A DNA stretch of 64,000 nucleotides, from NCBI RefSeq assembly GCF_041380015.1, contig NZ_CP159978.1; one strand, 5' to 3'. A program made the translations under genes and the position numbers. Positions 55,755 through 63,782 of the stretch are shown here, piece after piece; positions within the stretch are counted from its first letter, which is position 1, and the number at the start of each line of letters is the position of its first letter. The DNA comes from Buchananella felis. GTDB lineage: Bacteria > Actinomycetota > Actinomycetes > Actinomycetales > Actinomycetaceae. A model generated the notes under the pieces. It saw only the letters and a program-made list of their open reading frames with translations. It was not told the origin of the DNA and ran no database searches.

Positions 55755-56612
55755 TCAGTTTGTGTAGATTGTTTCGTATTCGATTGGTGTGAGTTTGCCT
55801 AGGCGGGCTTGGCGGCGTCGGCGGTGGTAGGTGGATTCGATCCAGTGGCGGATGGCGGTGGCTAGTTCCTGACGGGTTTCCCACTTGCGGGTATTGAGCA
55901 CGTTCTTCTGTAAAAGCGCGAAGAAGGACTCCATGGCAGCGTTGTCCGCACACGTACCGGCCTGTCCCATGGACTGGACCAGCCCGTAGGCGAGGGCAGC
56001 TTGCCGGTAGGCCGTGGAAGTGAACTGCGCACCACGATCTGAATGGATTACACACCCGGCTGGTGGGTGGCGGTCTGCTACCGCCTGGGCCAAAGCGTTA
56101 ACCGCGAGAGAAGCGCTCATGGACGTAGCACTGCTAAGAGCCACGATCCGGTTAGACCACACGTCCTTGATCGCACACACATACAACTTGCCCTGTGTGG
56201 TGGGGTGTTCGGTGATGTCAGTAAGCCAGAGACGGTTAGGCCCATCGGCATGAAAGACCCGCCCAACCAGATCAACCCCAACGCTTCTAGCGCTCTTGGT
56301 GGTCTTGGTCTTGCCTTTGGGTGCAGTAATAGACCTAATGCCCAACTCGTGACAGATCGACCACACCGTGCGGCTAGCCACCTTGACTCCCTGGCGGGCC
56401 AGCTCATCGGTAATCAGCCGGTAGCCAAAAGCAGGATCAGCACTATGGATGGCCCTCACCCGTTCCTTTAAGTAGCTACGGCGTTGTTCTAGCCGGCTTT
56501 GCCTACACCCGCGCCACCGGTAGAAAGGCTGGCGGGCGATACCAAGCACCCGGCAGATCCGACTAACCGCTATGCCCAAACCAGCTAGTTCTTCTACCAG
56601 GGGGTAGATCAT
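55755..56612 (-). CDS. IS3-family transposase OrfB (rve integrase domain)
   Basis: A 285-residue catalytic half. Helix-turn-helix remnant CRVLGIARQPFYRWRG, then the DDE triad in RLWLTDITEHPTTQG, CVIHSDRGAQFTSTAY and ADNAAMESFFALLQKNVLNT. The ATG overlaps the OrfA stop by 4 bp (ATGA), where programmed frameshifting or coupled translation would produce the active protein. Intact. Confidence 0.93.
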   Translation of the reverse strand: MIYPLVEELAGLGIAVSRICRVLGIARQPFYRWRGCRQSRLEQRRSYLKERVRAIHSADPAFGYRLITDELARQGVKVASRTVWSICHELGIRSITAPKGKTKTTKSARSVGVDLVGRVFHADGPNRLWLTDITEHPTTQGKLYVCAIKDVWSNRIVALSSATSMSASLAVNALAQAVADRHPPAGCVIHSDRGAQFTSTAYRQAALAYGLVQSMGQAGTCADNAAMESFFALLQKNVLNTRKWETRQELATAIRHWIESTYHRRRRQARLGKLTPIEYETIYTN

Positions 56613-56899
56613 TTTGGGTTCACATCACGGGCCAGGTAAGCCGCCGCCCTTCTAAGGATGAAGCACTCTTCTTCCTTCAACCGCAACTGGCGCTCTAACT
56701 GCGCGATACGAGCCTTGTCCTCACCCGCACCCGGCTGGAGCACGCCCTTAGAAACCTGCTCGCGTCTGATCCAAGCATCCAGAGTCGAACCCCCAATCCC
56801 AAAATCAGCTGCTACCTGCGCCAACGTCATCCCAGCAGGACGATTCAACGCAAAACGCACCACATCCTGACGGAATTCCGGCGCATACTTCCTGGGCAT
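56609..56899 (-). CDS. IS3-family transposase OrfA (helix-turn-helix)
   Basis: A 96-residue DNA-binding half: MPRKYAPEFRQDVVRFALNR, GMTLAQVAADFGIGGSTLDA, WIRREQ and a leucine-zipper-like coiled coil (IAQLERQLRLKEEECFILRR). Start at 56899 begins the conserved domain; the upstream extension lies in the terminal repeat. Complete. Confidence 0.92.
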   Translation of the reverse strand: MPRKYAPEFRQDVVRFALNRPAGMTLAQVAADFGIGGSTLDAWIRREQVSKGVLQPGAGEDKARIAQLERQLRLKEEECFILRRAAAYLARDVNPK

Positions 56900-56963
56900 C
56901 ACAGCCCCCTCCCGCGAGACCAACAGCCCCGCAACCAGTGACACCAACCATTACACCATTCCC

Positions 56964-57032
56964 TGGTTCACTAAACCCACGAGAGGTCCACCAACCCTAC
57001 GAGAGGTGCACTAAGCCCTCAATCGTTTGCGC
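56964..57032. repeat. family 2 palindrome, right half, next to IS element 2
   Basis: Contains GAGAGGTGCACTAAGCCCTC and ends CGTTTGCGC, the inverse of the left half at 55627. Confidence 0.65.
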
Positions 57033-57148
57033 AAGAACCCTTCGGCAGTAGCTCGCGGCCGGGCGCTGGGCATGGTCGGGGCAGGCCCGCTCGGGCCGGG
57101 CCGGGCGGACCCGGCGGTGGTTGCCGCGGACCCTCGCATGGTCGGGGG

Positions 57149-57270
57149 CACCCGCGCCACAAATGTTGCAACGGGGTACATCCGACCGCTTGGTGCCGCG
57201 CCCCCGGCCGGTCGCATGTACCCCGACCCTACGCTTGTACGCTCGGGGGCAGCACGCCCCAGCCACCCGC
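57149..57270 (-). repeat. dispersed ~120-bp hairpin element, family 1, copy C
   Basis: Reverse-strand copy. The order of blocks is the same as at 24283: GCTGCCCCCGAGCG, GGTCGGGGTACATGCGACCG, GGCACCAAGCGGTCGGATGT and TTGCAACATTTG. The second hairpin is largely preserved. The remaining sequence between 57033 and 57486 has no supported gene. Confidence 0.75.
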
Positions 57271-57486
57271 AGCCGCCGCCCGGCACAACCACCGACCGCA
57301 CGGCGCCACCCGCCTCCAGCCGCACCCGCCATCGCCCCCGCCGCCCACCTCCAGCAGGTCAGCCCGGGGGCGCCGCCAAGCGCCCGACGAGGTGGCGCGC
57401 ATCGCCCCTCTCCCCCACAGGCGCGGCGGGGAGCTTTTGCCCCGGCGCGCCTTTCTGGTTGCCTTGGGGCGGGGAGGTGAGACCGC

Positions 57487-58173
57487 GTGCACTGGCAGCT
57501 GTGGACCTACGGCGCGCTTGGCGCGACGTGCTGCGCGCTCGGCGCGGGGTGGCTGTGGCGGCTCCTGCCCTCGCTGGCCCGCAACTACCTTGGTGCCGGG
57601 CGCGGTCCCGACCCCCGCTTTGCCCCCGTGCCGGACACCCTTCGCCTTTGTCTGCCCATCGGAGTCTTCTGGGCGGCCCTGGTGCTCCTGACACTGCCCG
57701 CCCCGGCTGGTTTGCTGCTGGCGACGCCGCTACTGTTCGCGCCGGCGCTGGCATTGCTCGACGCTGAGAGTCACAGGCTGCCAGACACCCTCACCTCCGC
57801 CCTCTGGGCCAGCCAGTCGGCCCTGCTGCTGGCGGCTACCTCCGGGCTACTCGGGCCATACGGCCTGTCCCCAGCCAGCACCGCCATCGCGGCCCTGGCC
57901 TGGCTGGCCCTGGCGGTAGCCGGGCTCGCGGCCGCCGCCTTCCCCCTCGGGATCGGACTGGGCGACGCCAAGCTCGCCGCCCCCATCGGCGCCACCCTCG
58001 CCGCGCTCTCCCCCGCGCTGCTGTGGGCCTGGCTCACCTTGGCCGTTGTCCTGGCCGGCGCCTGGGCGGGGATCGGACTGGCGACGGGCCGATACGGCTG
58101 GCGGCAGTCGATCGCCTTCGGCCCGCCCCTGCTGCTCTCGCTGGGACTGCTCGCAGCCGCTCTGGCCGCCTAG
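57487..58173 (+). CDS. A24-family prepilin peptidase (type IV prepilin-like)
   Basis: A 228-residue membrane protease with about six hydrophobic helices. The two catalytic aspartates are in LALLDAESHRLPDTLT and FPLGIGLGDAKLAAP (GxGDxK). It lacks the N-terminal cysteine-rich methylase domain, as is common in actinobacterial enzymes that process Flp/Tad-type or type IV-like pilins. GTG start with GGGGAGGTGA upstream. No pilin or assembly gene lies in the window, so its substrates are elsewhere. It interrupts the ribosomal gene block. Confidence 0.88.
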   Translation: MHWQLWTYGALGATCCALGAGWLWRLLPSLARNYLGAGRGPDPRFAPVPDTLRLCLPIGVFWAALVLLTLPAPAGLLLATPLLFAPALALLDAESHRLPDTLTSALWASQSALLLAATSGLLGPYGLSPASTAIAALAWLALAVAGLAAAAFPLGIGLGDAKLAAPIGATLAALSPALLWAWLTLAVVLAGAWAGIGLATGRYGWRQSIAFGPPLLLSLGLLAAALAA

Positions 58174-58184
58174 CCGTCACCCGG

Positions 58185-58208
58185 TTGGCCGACGTTCCAC
58201 CCGCCGCC
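58185..58208 (+). repeat. dispersed GGACGACGTT motif, copy 14
   Basis: TTGGCCGACGTTCCACCCGC just after the prepilin peptidase stop codon; the GGCCGACGTT variant. Confidence 0.5.
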
Positions 58209-58251
58209 TCTTTGCCGCCCCCGCCCGGATACGAGCGGGCCCGGATACGGC

Positions 58252-58287
58252 AGTGCGCCGGGGTACCTGCAGGTACCCCGGCGCACT
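58252..58287. terminator. bidirectional palindromic terminator after rplA
   Basis: A perfect 36-bp palindrome; half is AGTGCGCCGGGGTACCTG. It lies between the convergent prepilin peptidase and rplA genes. Confidence 0.75.
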
Positions 58288-58307
58288 AGCTCTGCTTACG
58301 CGCTACC

Positions 58308-59021
58308 TCAGGAGGCGTCCGAGGCGAGCAGGTTGCGGGTCTTCGTGATGTCCAGCGGGATACCCGGACCCATCGTGGTGGTCATGGTGCCCTTGACCAT
58401 GTAGCGGCCCTTGGAGGTGGCCGGCTTCAGGCGCAGGATCTCCTCCATCGCAGCCGCGTAGTTCTCCACCAGCTGCTCCTCGGAGAAGGAAGCCTTACCG
58501 ATGATGAAGTGCAGGTTGGAGTGCTTGTCCACACGGAACTCGATGCGGCCACCCTTGATGTCGGTGACGGCCTTGGCCACGTCCATCGTCACGGTGCCGG
58601 TCTTCGGGTTCGGCATGAGGCCACGCGGACCCAGCACGCGACCCAGGCGACCCACCTTGCCCATCAGGTCCGGGGTGGCCACGGCGGCGTCGAAGTCCGT
58701 CCAGCCACCGGCGACCTTGGCGATCAGCTCGTCGCCACCCACCTCGTCGGCGCCGGCGGCGAGGGCCTGCTCGGCACGCTCACCAACGGCGAAGACGATC
58801 ACGCGGGCGGTCTTACCCGTACCGTGCGGCAGGTTGACGGTGCCACGCACCATCTGGTCAGCCTTACGGGGGTCAACGCCGAGGCGGAAGACAACCTCGA
58901 CGGTGGGGTCGAACTTAGCGCTCTGGCCCTTGGCCAGGCGCACGGCCTCCAGGGGGGTGTAGAGCACGCCGGCGTGGATCTTCTCCGCTGCGGCGCGGTA
59001 GCTCTTGCTGCGCTTTACCAT
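58308..59021 (-). CDS. rplA: 50S ribosomal protein L1
   Basis: 237 residues: RSKSYRAAAEKIHAGVLYTP, VRGTVNLPHGTGKTARVIVF, RVLGPRGLMPNPKTGTVT and a C-terminal TTMGPGIPLDI. Ribosomal stalk protein; in other bacteria it represses its own operon. Directly downstream of rplK. Confidence 0.98.
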   Translation of the reverse strand: MVKRSKSYRAAAEKIHAGVLYTPLEAVRLAKGQSAKFDPTVEVVFRLGVDPRKADQMVRGTVNLPHGTGKTARVIVFAVGERAEQALAAGADEVGGDELIAKVAGGWTDFDAAVATPDLMGKVGRLGRVLGPRGLMPNPKTGTVTMDVAKAVTDIKGGRIEFRVDKHSNLHFIIGKASFSEEQLVENYAAAMEEILRLKPATSKGRYMVKGTMTTTMGPGIPLDITKTRNLLASDAS

Positions 59022-59093
59022 AGCTTTACTCCTTGCTATTCGTGGTGAACGGGCCGCGCAGGCCCTGCCACTGTTCGCCTAAGCGAACTACTT

Positions 59094-59525
59094 TCAGTCG
59101 GTAACGGTCACGCCCATGGAGCGCGCGGTGCCGGCGATGATCTTCGCGGCAGCGTCCACGTCGTTAGCGTTGAGGTCGGGCAGCTTGGTCTCCGCGATCT
59201 CGCGGACCTGAGCGGCGGACAGGGTGGCAACCTTCGAGGCGTGCGGGGTCGCAGAACCCTTCTGCACACCGGCGGCCTTCTTGATGAGCTCCGCGGCCGG
59301 CGGGGTCTTGGTCACGAAGGTGAACGAGCGGTCCTCGTAAACCGTGATCTCGACCGGGATAACGTTGCCGCGCTGAGACTCGGTGGCAGCGTTGTAGGCC
59401 TTGCAGAACTCCATGATGTTCACACCGTGCTGACCGAGGGCGGGACCCACGGGCGGCGCCGGGTTGGCTGCACCGGCCTGAATCTGCAGCTTAATGAGGC
59501 CGGTGACCTTCTTCTTCGGGGGCAT
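59094..59525 (-). CDS. rplK: 50S ribosomal protein L11
   Basis: 143 residues: MPPKKKVTGLIKLQIQAGAA, NPAPPVGPALGQHGVNIMEF, CKAYNAATESQRGNVIPVEI. Start at 59525; the upstream open frame is not conserved. Binds the GTPase centre of 23S rRNA. Between nusG and rplA. Confidence 0.97.
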   Translation of the reverse strand: MPPKKKVTGLIKLQIQAGAANPAPPVGPALGQHGVNIMEFCKAYNAATESQRGNVIPVEITVYEDRSFTFVTKTPPAAELIKKAAGVQKGSATPHASKVATLSAAQVREIAETKLPDLNANDVDAAAKIIAGTARSMGVTVTD

Positions 59526-59737
59526 GGATGTACATCCTTCTTGTATTCCACTTACGTCAGGGGCTGTCTTCCTGGCCCCTGCCGGTTGGCGCCAAAGCGC
59601 CGGTGCACCGCGAGGGCGCACAAACGAGCATTTTACCGCTAATTGCGGACACCTCACCGGTGTAACTCGTCACAGCAATCTCCACCCAGAACGGCGCTGG
59701 CCGGGGCACAGCCCCGGCCAGCGACCACTTGGGAGGA

Positions 59738-60541
59738 TCAGTTCGTGACCTTCTCCACCTGGCCGAAGCTCAGCTCCACCGGCGTCTGACGCTCGAAGAT
59801 CGTCACCAGCACCGTCAGCTTGCGAGCCTCCAGGTGAATCTCGGAGACCTCCGCCATCTGGTCCTCGAACGGACCGTCGATGACCTTGACGATCTCGCCG
59901 ACCTCCAGGTCGATGAACACGTCCGGGGCGGCGGCAGCCTGGTCCTCAGCGGAGACGCTGTCCAGGGTCTTCTGGTGCTCGCGCACCGCAGCCTTGATCA
60001 GCGGGTCAAACATGTTCATGACCTCGTCCTCGCTCAGCGGGACGGGGTTGCGAGCGTCACCCACGAAACCGGTGACGGCCGGGGTCTCCTTGACCAGGCG
60101 CCAGGCCTCGTCGGTCAGGTCCATGCGCACCAGCACGTAGCCGGGGATGCGGATCCGGGAGATCGTCTTCTTCTTGTTGTCGGCCTTGAGCTCCACGACC
60201 TCTTCCATCGGCACCTCGACCTGGAAGATGTAGTCCTCCATCTCGAAGTTGGCGATGCGGGTCTCCAGGTTCGCCTTCACCTTGCGCTCGAAACCGGCGT
60301 AGGAGTGAATCACGTACCAGTCACCGGGCAGGGAGCGCAGGTTCTCGCGGAACAGCTCCACCGGGTCAACGGCCTCAACTTCGCTCTCCGCCTCCTCGGC
60401 AGGAGCGTCGGCGGCAACGTCGTCCACCTCGGCTACCTCGACGTCGGCAACAACCTCGGCCTCGTCAGCAACGGGCTCAACCGCGACGTCGTCCAGCACC
60501 TCATCAGCAAGGGGCTCAAAGGGGTTTGCATTGGCAGTCAC
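59738..60541 (-). CDS. nusG: transcription termination/antitermination protein NusG
   Basis: 267 residues. An acidic N-terminal extension (about 1-70, ADEAEVVADVEVAEVDDVAA) typical of actinobacteria precedes the NGN domain (WYVIHSYAGFERKVKANLET, RIPGYVLVRMDLTDEAWRLV) and the KOW domain (LEVGEIVKVIDGPFEDQMAE). GTG start with AGGAG six bases upstream. Couples polymerase to Rho or the ribosome. Follows secE in one operon. Confidence 0.97.
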   Translation of the reverse strand: MTANANPFEPLADEVLDDVAVEPVADEAEVVADVEVAEVDDVAADAPAEEAESEVEAVDPVELFRENLRSLPGDWYVIHSYAGFERKVKANLETRIANFEMEDYIFQVEVPMEEVVELKADNKKKTISRIRIPGYVLVRMDLTDEAWRLVKETPAVTGFVGDARNPVPLSEDEVMNMFDPLIKAAVREHQKTLDSVSAEDQAAAAPDVFIDLEVGEIVKVIDGPFEDQMAEVSEIHLEARKLTVLVTIFERQTPVELSFGQVEKVTN

Positions 60542-60583
60542 GATTGACTCCTAGGAAGAATCGACTTCGGCAAAAGCTCCTGC

Positions 60584-60820
60584 TCAGCCAAAGACGAGCT
60601 TGGCCAGCTGGTTGAAGATGAAGTCCAGAACACCGACGAAGGCCATGACGGCCAGCACGAACACGACCACTACCAGGAAGTAGGTCCACAGCTCGTCACG
60701 AGACGGGGTTACGACCTTCTTGAGTTCAGCGATCACCTGGCGGATGAACAGTGCGATGCGAGCGAAAAAGCCACGGCGCTGCGCGACCGACTGCTCTTGG
60801 CCCTTCTTCGCCTCGCTCAT
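60584..60820 (-). CDS. secE: preprotein translocase subunit SecE
   Basis: 78 residues: basic amphipathic helix (GFFARIALFIRQVIAELKKV), VTPSRDELWTYFLVVVVFV and one transmembrane helix ending FIFNQLAKLVFG. Essential SecYEG partner. Start at 60820 follows GGGGTA; directly downstream of tRNA-Trp. Confidence 0.96.
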   Translation of the reverse strand: MSEAKKGQEQSVAQRRGFFARIALFIRQVIAELKKVVTPSRDELWTYFLVVVVFVLAVMAFVGVLDFIFNQLAKLVFG

Positions 60821-60878
60821 CAAGTACCCCCAGGTGTTGCTTGTACCAGGTATGCGGTTCAGCTTCGCCGATCCAGCA

Positions 60879-60954
60879 TGGCAGGGCAGGCGGGACTCGA
60901 ACCCACAACCGCCGGTTTTGGAGACCGGTGCGCTACCAATTGCGCCACTGCCCT
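60879..60954 (-). tRNA. tRNA-Trp (anticodon CCA)
   Basis: 76 nt including an encoded 3' CCA. Acceptor AGGGCAG pairs with CTGCCCT; D arm GGCGCAATTGGTAGCGC; anticodon loop around TCTCCAAAA giving CCA; T arm GGTTCGAGTCCC-type. Upstream of secE, the usual actinobacterial position. Confidence 0.95.
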
Positions 60955-61120
60955 TCGTCGTTTCCACCGGCCGCGTGAGCGTCCCGTGAACCTCGACCTG
61001 CGGAAGTCTACGGGGTGAACGCGAAAAACCCAAATGCTGTGTCGGCCACACCAGTTTCAGATAGCAAAATTGGGCGAAATCGCGTTGAACGCCCCGGGGC
61101 ATCCGTGCCACGATCGTGCC

Positions 61121-62323
61121 GTGAACACTTCTCGCATTTCCCCCCGTCTTGCCGCCATCGCCGAGTCCGCCACGCTGGCCGTGGACGCCAAGGCGAAGGC
61201 CCTGAAGGCCGCCGGCCGCCCCGTCATCGGTTTCGGTGCCGGCGAGCCCGACTTCCCCACCCCGGACTACATCGTCGAGGCCGCCGTCAAGGCCGCCTCC
61301 GACCCGGCCATGCACCGCTACTCGCCCGCCAAGGGCCTGCCGGCGCTGCGCGAGGCCATCGCGGCCAAGACGCTGCGCGACTCCGGCTACGAGGTCCACC
61401 CCGACGACATCGTGGTGACCAACGGCGGCAAGCAGGCCGTCTTCCAGGCCTTCGCCGCGATCATCGGGGAGGGCGACGAGGTGATCCTGCCCGCCCCCTA
61501 CTGGACCTCCTACCCGGAGATGATCGCCCTGGCCGGTGGCCGCACCGTCTCCGTCTTCGCCGGCGCCGAGGCCGACTACAAGGTCACCGTCGAGCAGCTG
61601 GAGGCCGCCCGCACCGAGCGCACCAAGGCACTGCTTTTCTGCTCCCCCTCCAACCCGACCGGCTCGGTCTACACCCCTCAGGAGGCCAAGGCGATCGGCC
61701 AGTGGGCCCTGAACCACGGCGTGTGGATTATCACTGACGAGATCTACGAGCACCTGCTCTACGAAGGCGCCGAGCCCACCCACCTAGTCAAGCTCCTCCC
61801 CGAGTTGGCAGACACCACCATCGTGCTCAACGGCGTGGCCAAGACCTACGCGATGACCGGTTGGCGAGTCGGCTGGATGATCGGCCCCAAGGACGTCATC
61901 AAGGCCGCCACGAACTTCCAGTCCCACCTGACCTCCAACGTGTGCAACGTCGCCCAGCAGGCGGCACTGGCCGCCGTCGCCGGTGACCTGACGGCGGTGG
62001 ACGAGATGCGCGCACACTTCGACCGCCGCCGTCAGCTCATGGTGAAGCTGCTCTCCGAGATCAACGGCTTCCAGGTGCCCGTGCCTCGCGGCGCGTTCTA
62101 CGCCTACCCGAGCGTGGAGGGCCTGATGGGCACCCAGATTCGTGGCCGCGACATCAACTCCTCTGCGGACCTGGCCACCGCCATCCTCGAGGAGGTCGAG
62201 GTGGCTGCGGTTCCCGGCGAGGCCTTTGGCCCCTCCGGCTTCCTGCGCTTCTCCTACGCGACCTCCGACGCCGCCATCGAGGAAGGCATCGGGCGCATCA
62301 AGGAGCTCATCAACAACGGCTGA
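61121..62323 (+). CDS. aspC: aspartate aminotransferase (class I)
   Basis: PLP enzyme of 400 residues that transfers amino groups between aspartate and 2-oxoglutarate. Conserved pieces: GFGAGEPDFPTPDYI, FCSPSNPTGSVY, WIITDEIYEHLLY and the PLP lysine in NGVAKTYAMTGWRVGWMIGP. GTG at 61121 starts VNTSRISPRLAAIAESATLA. Divergent from the tRNA-Trp-secE operon, its usual location in actinobacteria. Ends at a strong hairpin shared with prs. Confidence 0.94.
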   Translation: MNTSRISPRLAAIAESATLAVDAKAKALKAAGRPVIGFGAGEPDFPTPDYIVEAAVKAASDPAMHRYSPAKGLPALREAIAAKTLRDSGYEVHPDDIVVTNGGKQAVFQAFAAIIGEGDEVILPAPYWTSYPEMIALAGGRTVSVFAGAEADYKVTVEQLEAARTERTKALLFCSPSNPTGSVYTPQEAKAIGQWALNHGVWIITDEIYEHLLYEGAEPTHLVKLLPELADTTIVLNGVAKTYAMTGWRVGWMIGPKDVIKAATNFQSHLTSNVCNVAQQAALAAVAGDLTAVDEMRAHFDRRRQLMVKLLSEINGFQVPVPRGAFYAYPSVEGLMGTQIRGRDINSSADLATAILEEVEVAAVPGEAFGPSGFLRFSYATSDAAIEEGIGRIKELINNG

Positions 62324-62337
62324 TCCCGGTACGCCAA

Positions 62338-62379
62338 AGAGCGGGTGGCCCCTGGGATTTCCCAGGGGCCACCCGCTCT
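62338..62379. terminator. bidirectional hairpin terminator (aspC / prs)
   Basis: 18-20-bp perfect stem beginning AGAGCGGGTGGCCCCTGG, very short loop, T-rich on the right side; convergent genes. Confidence 0.8.
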
Positions 62380-62433
62380 TTCCCCTCGCTCACCGCGCCG
62401 CACGCGGCGCAGCCCGGTTGGGCACTAGGGGGC

Positions 62434-63414
62434 TCAGTGCGTGTCGTCGAACAGCGAGGCCACGGAGCCGTCGTCGAACACCTCGCGGATGGCGCGGGCC
62501 AGCAGCGGGGCGATCGAGAGCACGGTCAGGCCCGGGAAGCGCTTCTCCGCCGGCAGCGGCAGGGTGTCGGTGATGATGACCTCGCGCGCGCCGGACTCGG
62601 CCAGGCGCTGGCAGGCCGGGTCGCTCAGCACGCCGTGGGTGGCGGCGATCAGAACGTCGGCGGCGCCGGCGTCCTTCAGCACGCGCACCGCGCCGGCGAT
62701 CGTGCCGCCGGTGTCGATCAGGTCGTCCACCAGCACGCAGGTACGGCCCTCCACGTCACCCACCACGCGGTTAGAGACCGCCTGGTTCGGGCGCGTGGTG
62801 TCGCGGGTCTTGTGCACGAACGCCAGCGGGCCACCGCCCAGGCGGGCCGCCCACTGCTCGGCCACGCGGATGCGGCCGGCGTCCGGGGAGACCACCGTGA
62901 TGTTGGAGGTGTCCACGCGGGAGCGCACGTACTCGGTCAGCACGGGCATGGCCCACAGGTGGTCCACCGGGCCGTCGAAGAAGCCCTGCGCCTGGGAGGC
63001 GTGCAGGTCCACGCTCATCAGGCGCTCGGCGCCGGCGGTCTTAAACAGGTCGGCCATCAGGCGAGCGGAGATGGGCTCGCGGCCCTGGTGCTTCTTGTCC
63101 TGGCGCGCATACGGGTAGAACGGCATCACAACGGTGATGCGCTTGGCGGAGGCGCGCTTGAGGGCGTCCACCATGATCAGCTGCTCCATCACCCACTGGT
63201 TGATCGGGGTGGTGTGGGACTGCAGCACAAAGACGTCGCAGCCGCGCACAGACTCGTTGAAGCGGACGTAAATCTCACCGTTGGCAAAGTCGTAGCTGGT
63301 GGTGGGCAGGATCTCAATGCCCAGCTCGTCTGCCACCGCCTGCGCGAGCTCGGGGTGTGCCCGTCCCGTAACTAGTACCAGTCGCTTTTCTCCGGAGGTG
63401 ATGATCCCGGTCAT
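62434..63414 (-). CDS. prs: ribose-phosphate pyrophosphokinase
   Basis: Makes PRPP for nucleotide, His and Trp synthesis. 326 residues: MPFYPYARQDKKHQGREPIS (ATP loop), SVDLHASQAQGFFDGPVDHL, VVSPDAGRIRVAEQWA and the PRPP motif CVLVDDLIDTGGTIAGA. Full length. Downstream of a tRNA-Gln gene on the same strand. Confidence 0.96.
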   Translation of the reverse strand: MTGIITSGEKRLVLVTGRAHPELAQAVADELGIEILPTTSYDFANGEIYVRFNESVRGCDVFVLQSHTTPINQWVMEQLIMVDALKRASAKRITVVMPFYPYARQDKKHQGREPISARLMADLFKTAGAERLMSVDLHASQAQGFFDGPVDHLWAMPVLTEYVRSRVDTSNITVVSPDAGRIRVAEQWAARLGGGPLAFVHKTRDTTRPNQAVSNRVVGDVEGRTCVLVDDLIDTGGTIAGAVRVLKDAGAADVLIAATHGVLSDPACQRLAESGAREVIITDTLPLPAEKRFPGLTVLSIAPLLARAIREVFDDGSVASLFDDTH

Positions 63415-63627
63415 TCCCTAGCCTTCCACGGTGGGCGCGCCGAACCGTCGGTGGCTGCGGCGGCGGATTGAGGTACTGGGCCATTCTAGCCGTCCACAGG
63501 CAGTGGTTGTACGCCTCAGGTCCGCCCCATCTTGTGGTAGCGGCGACATCTGCGGGCCCGGAACGGAAAGGGGCGGGGGCCGCCGCGCGACTCCCCGCCC
63601 TAACCGGCGCTGAGGCGCCGCAATCCG

Positions 63628-63699
63628 CTCCGCCCTTAGGATTCGAACCCAAACCGCAAGGCACCAAAAACCTGCGTGCTGCCATTACACCAGGGCGGA
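63628..63699 (-). tRNA. tRNA-Gln (anticodon TTG)
   Basis: 72 nt. Acceptor TCCGCCC/GGGCGGA; D arm GTGTAATGGCAGCAC; anticodon loop TTTTGGT giving UUG; T arm GGTTTGGGTTCGAATCC. The 3' CCA is not encoded (the genome continues CGG after the discriminator base), unlike the tRNA-Trp here. Confidence 0.88.
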
Positions 63700-63782
63700 C
63701 TTGCCCGCTCGGCCACAACTGACACTCCACCGGCCGGAAACGGGCAGTGAACATTGTGCCATCTTCCGGGCAAAATGGAGAC

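Larger units (their letters stand above)
55733..56963 (-). mobile_element. IS3-family insertion sequence 2
   Basis: About 1.23 kb with two overlapping genes. Terminal inverted repeats: the left end GGGTCTGGTGCAAG with TTTTGGTGTCA matches the right end read inversely, GGGAATGGTG and TTGGTGTCA. A 3-bp TGG flanks both sides and fits a target-site duplication. Inserted in a family 2 palindrome. Confidence 0.8.

Noticed and set aside
60411..60430. A further copy of the GGACGACGTT motif inside nusG
   Set aside because: The match (GGCGGCAACGTCGTCC) is in the coding region for the acidic Asp-Val-Ala-Ala stretch and is explained by codon use.
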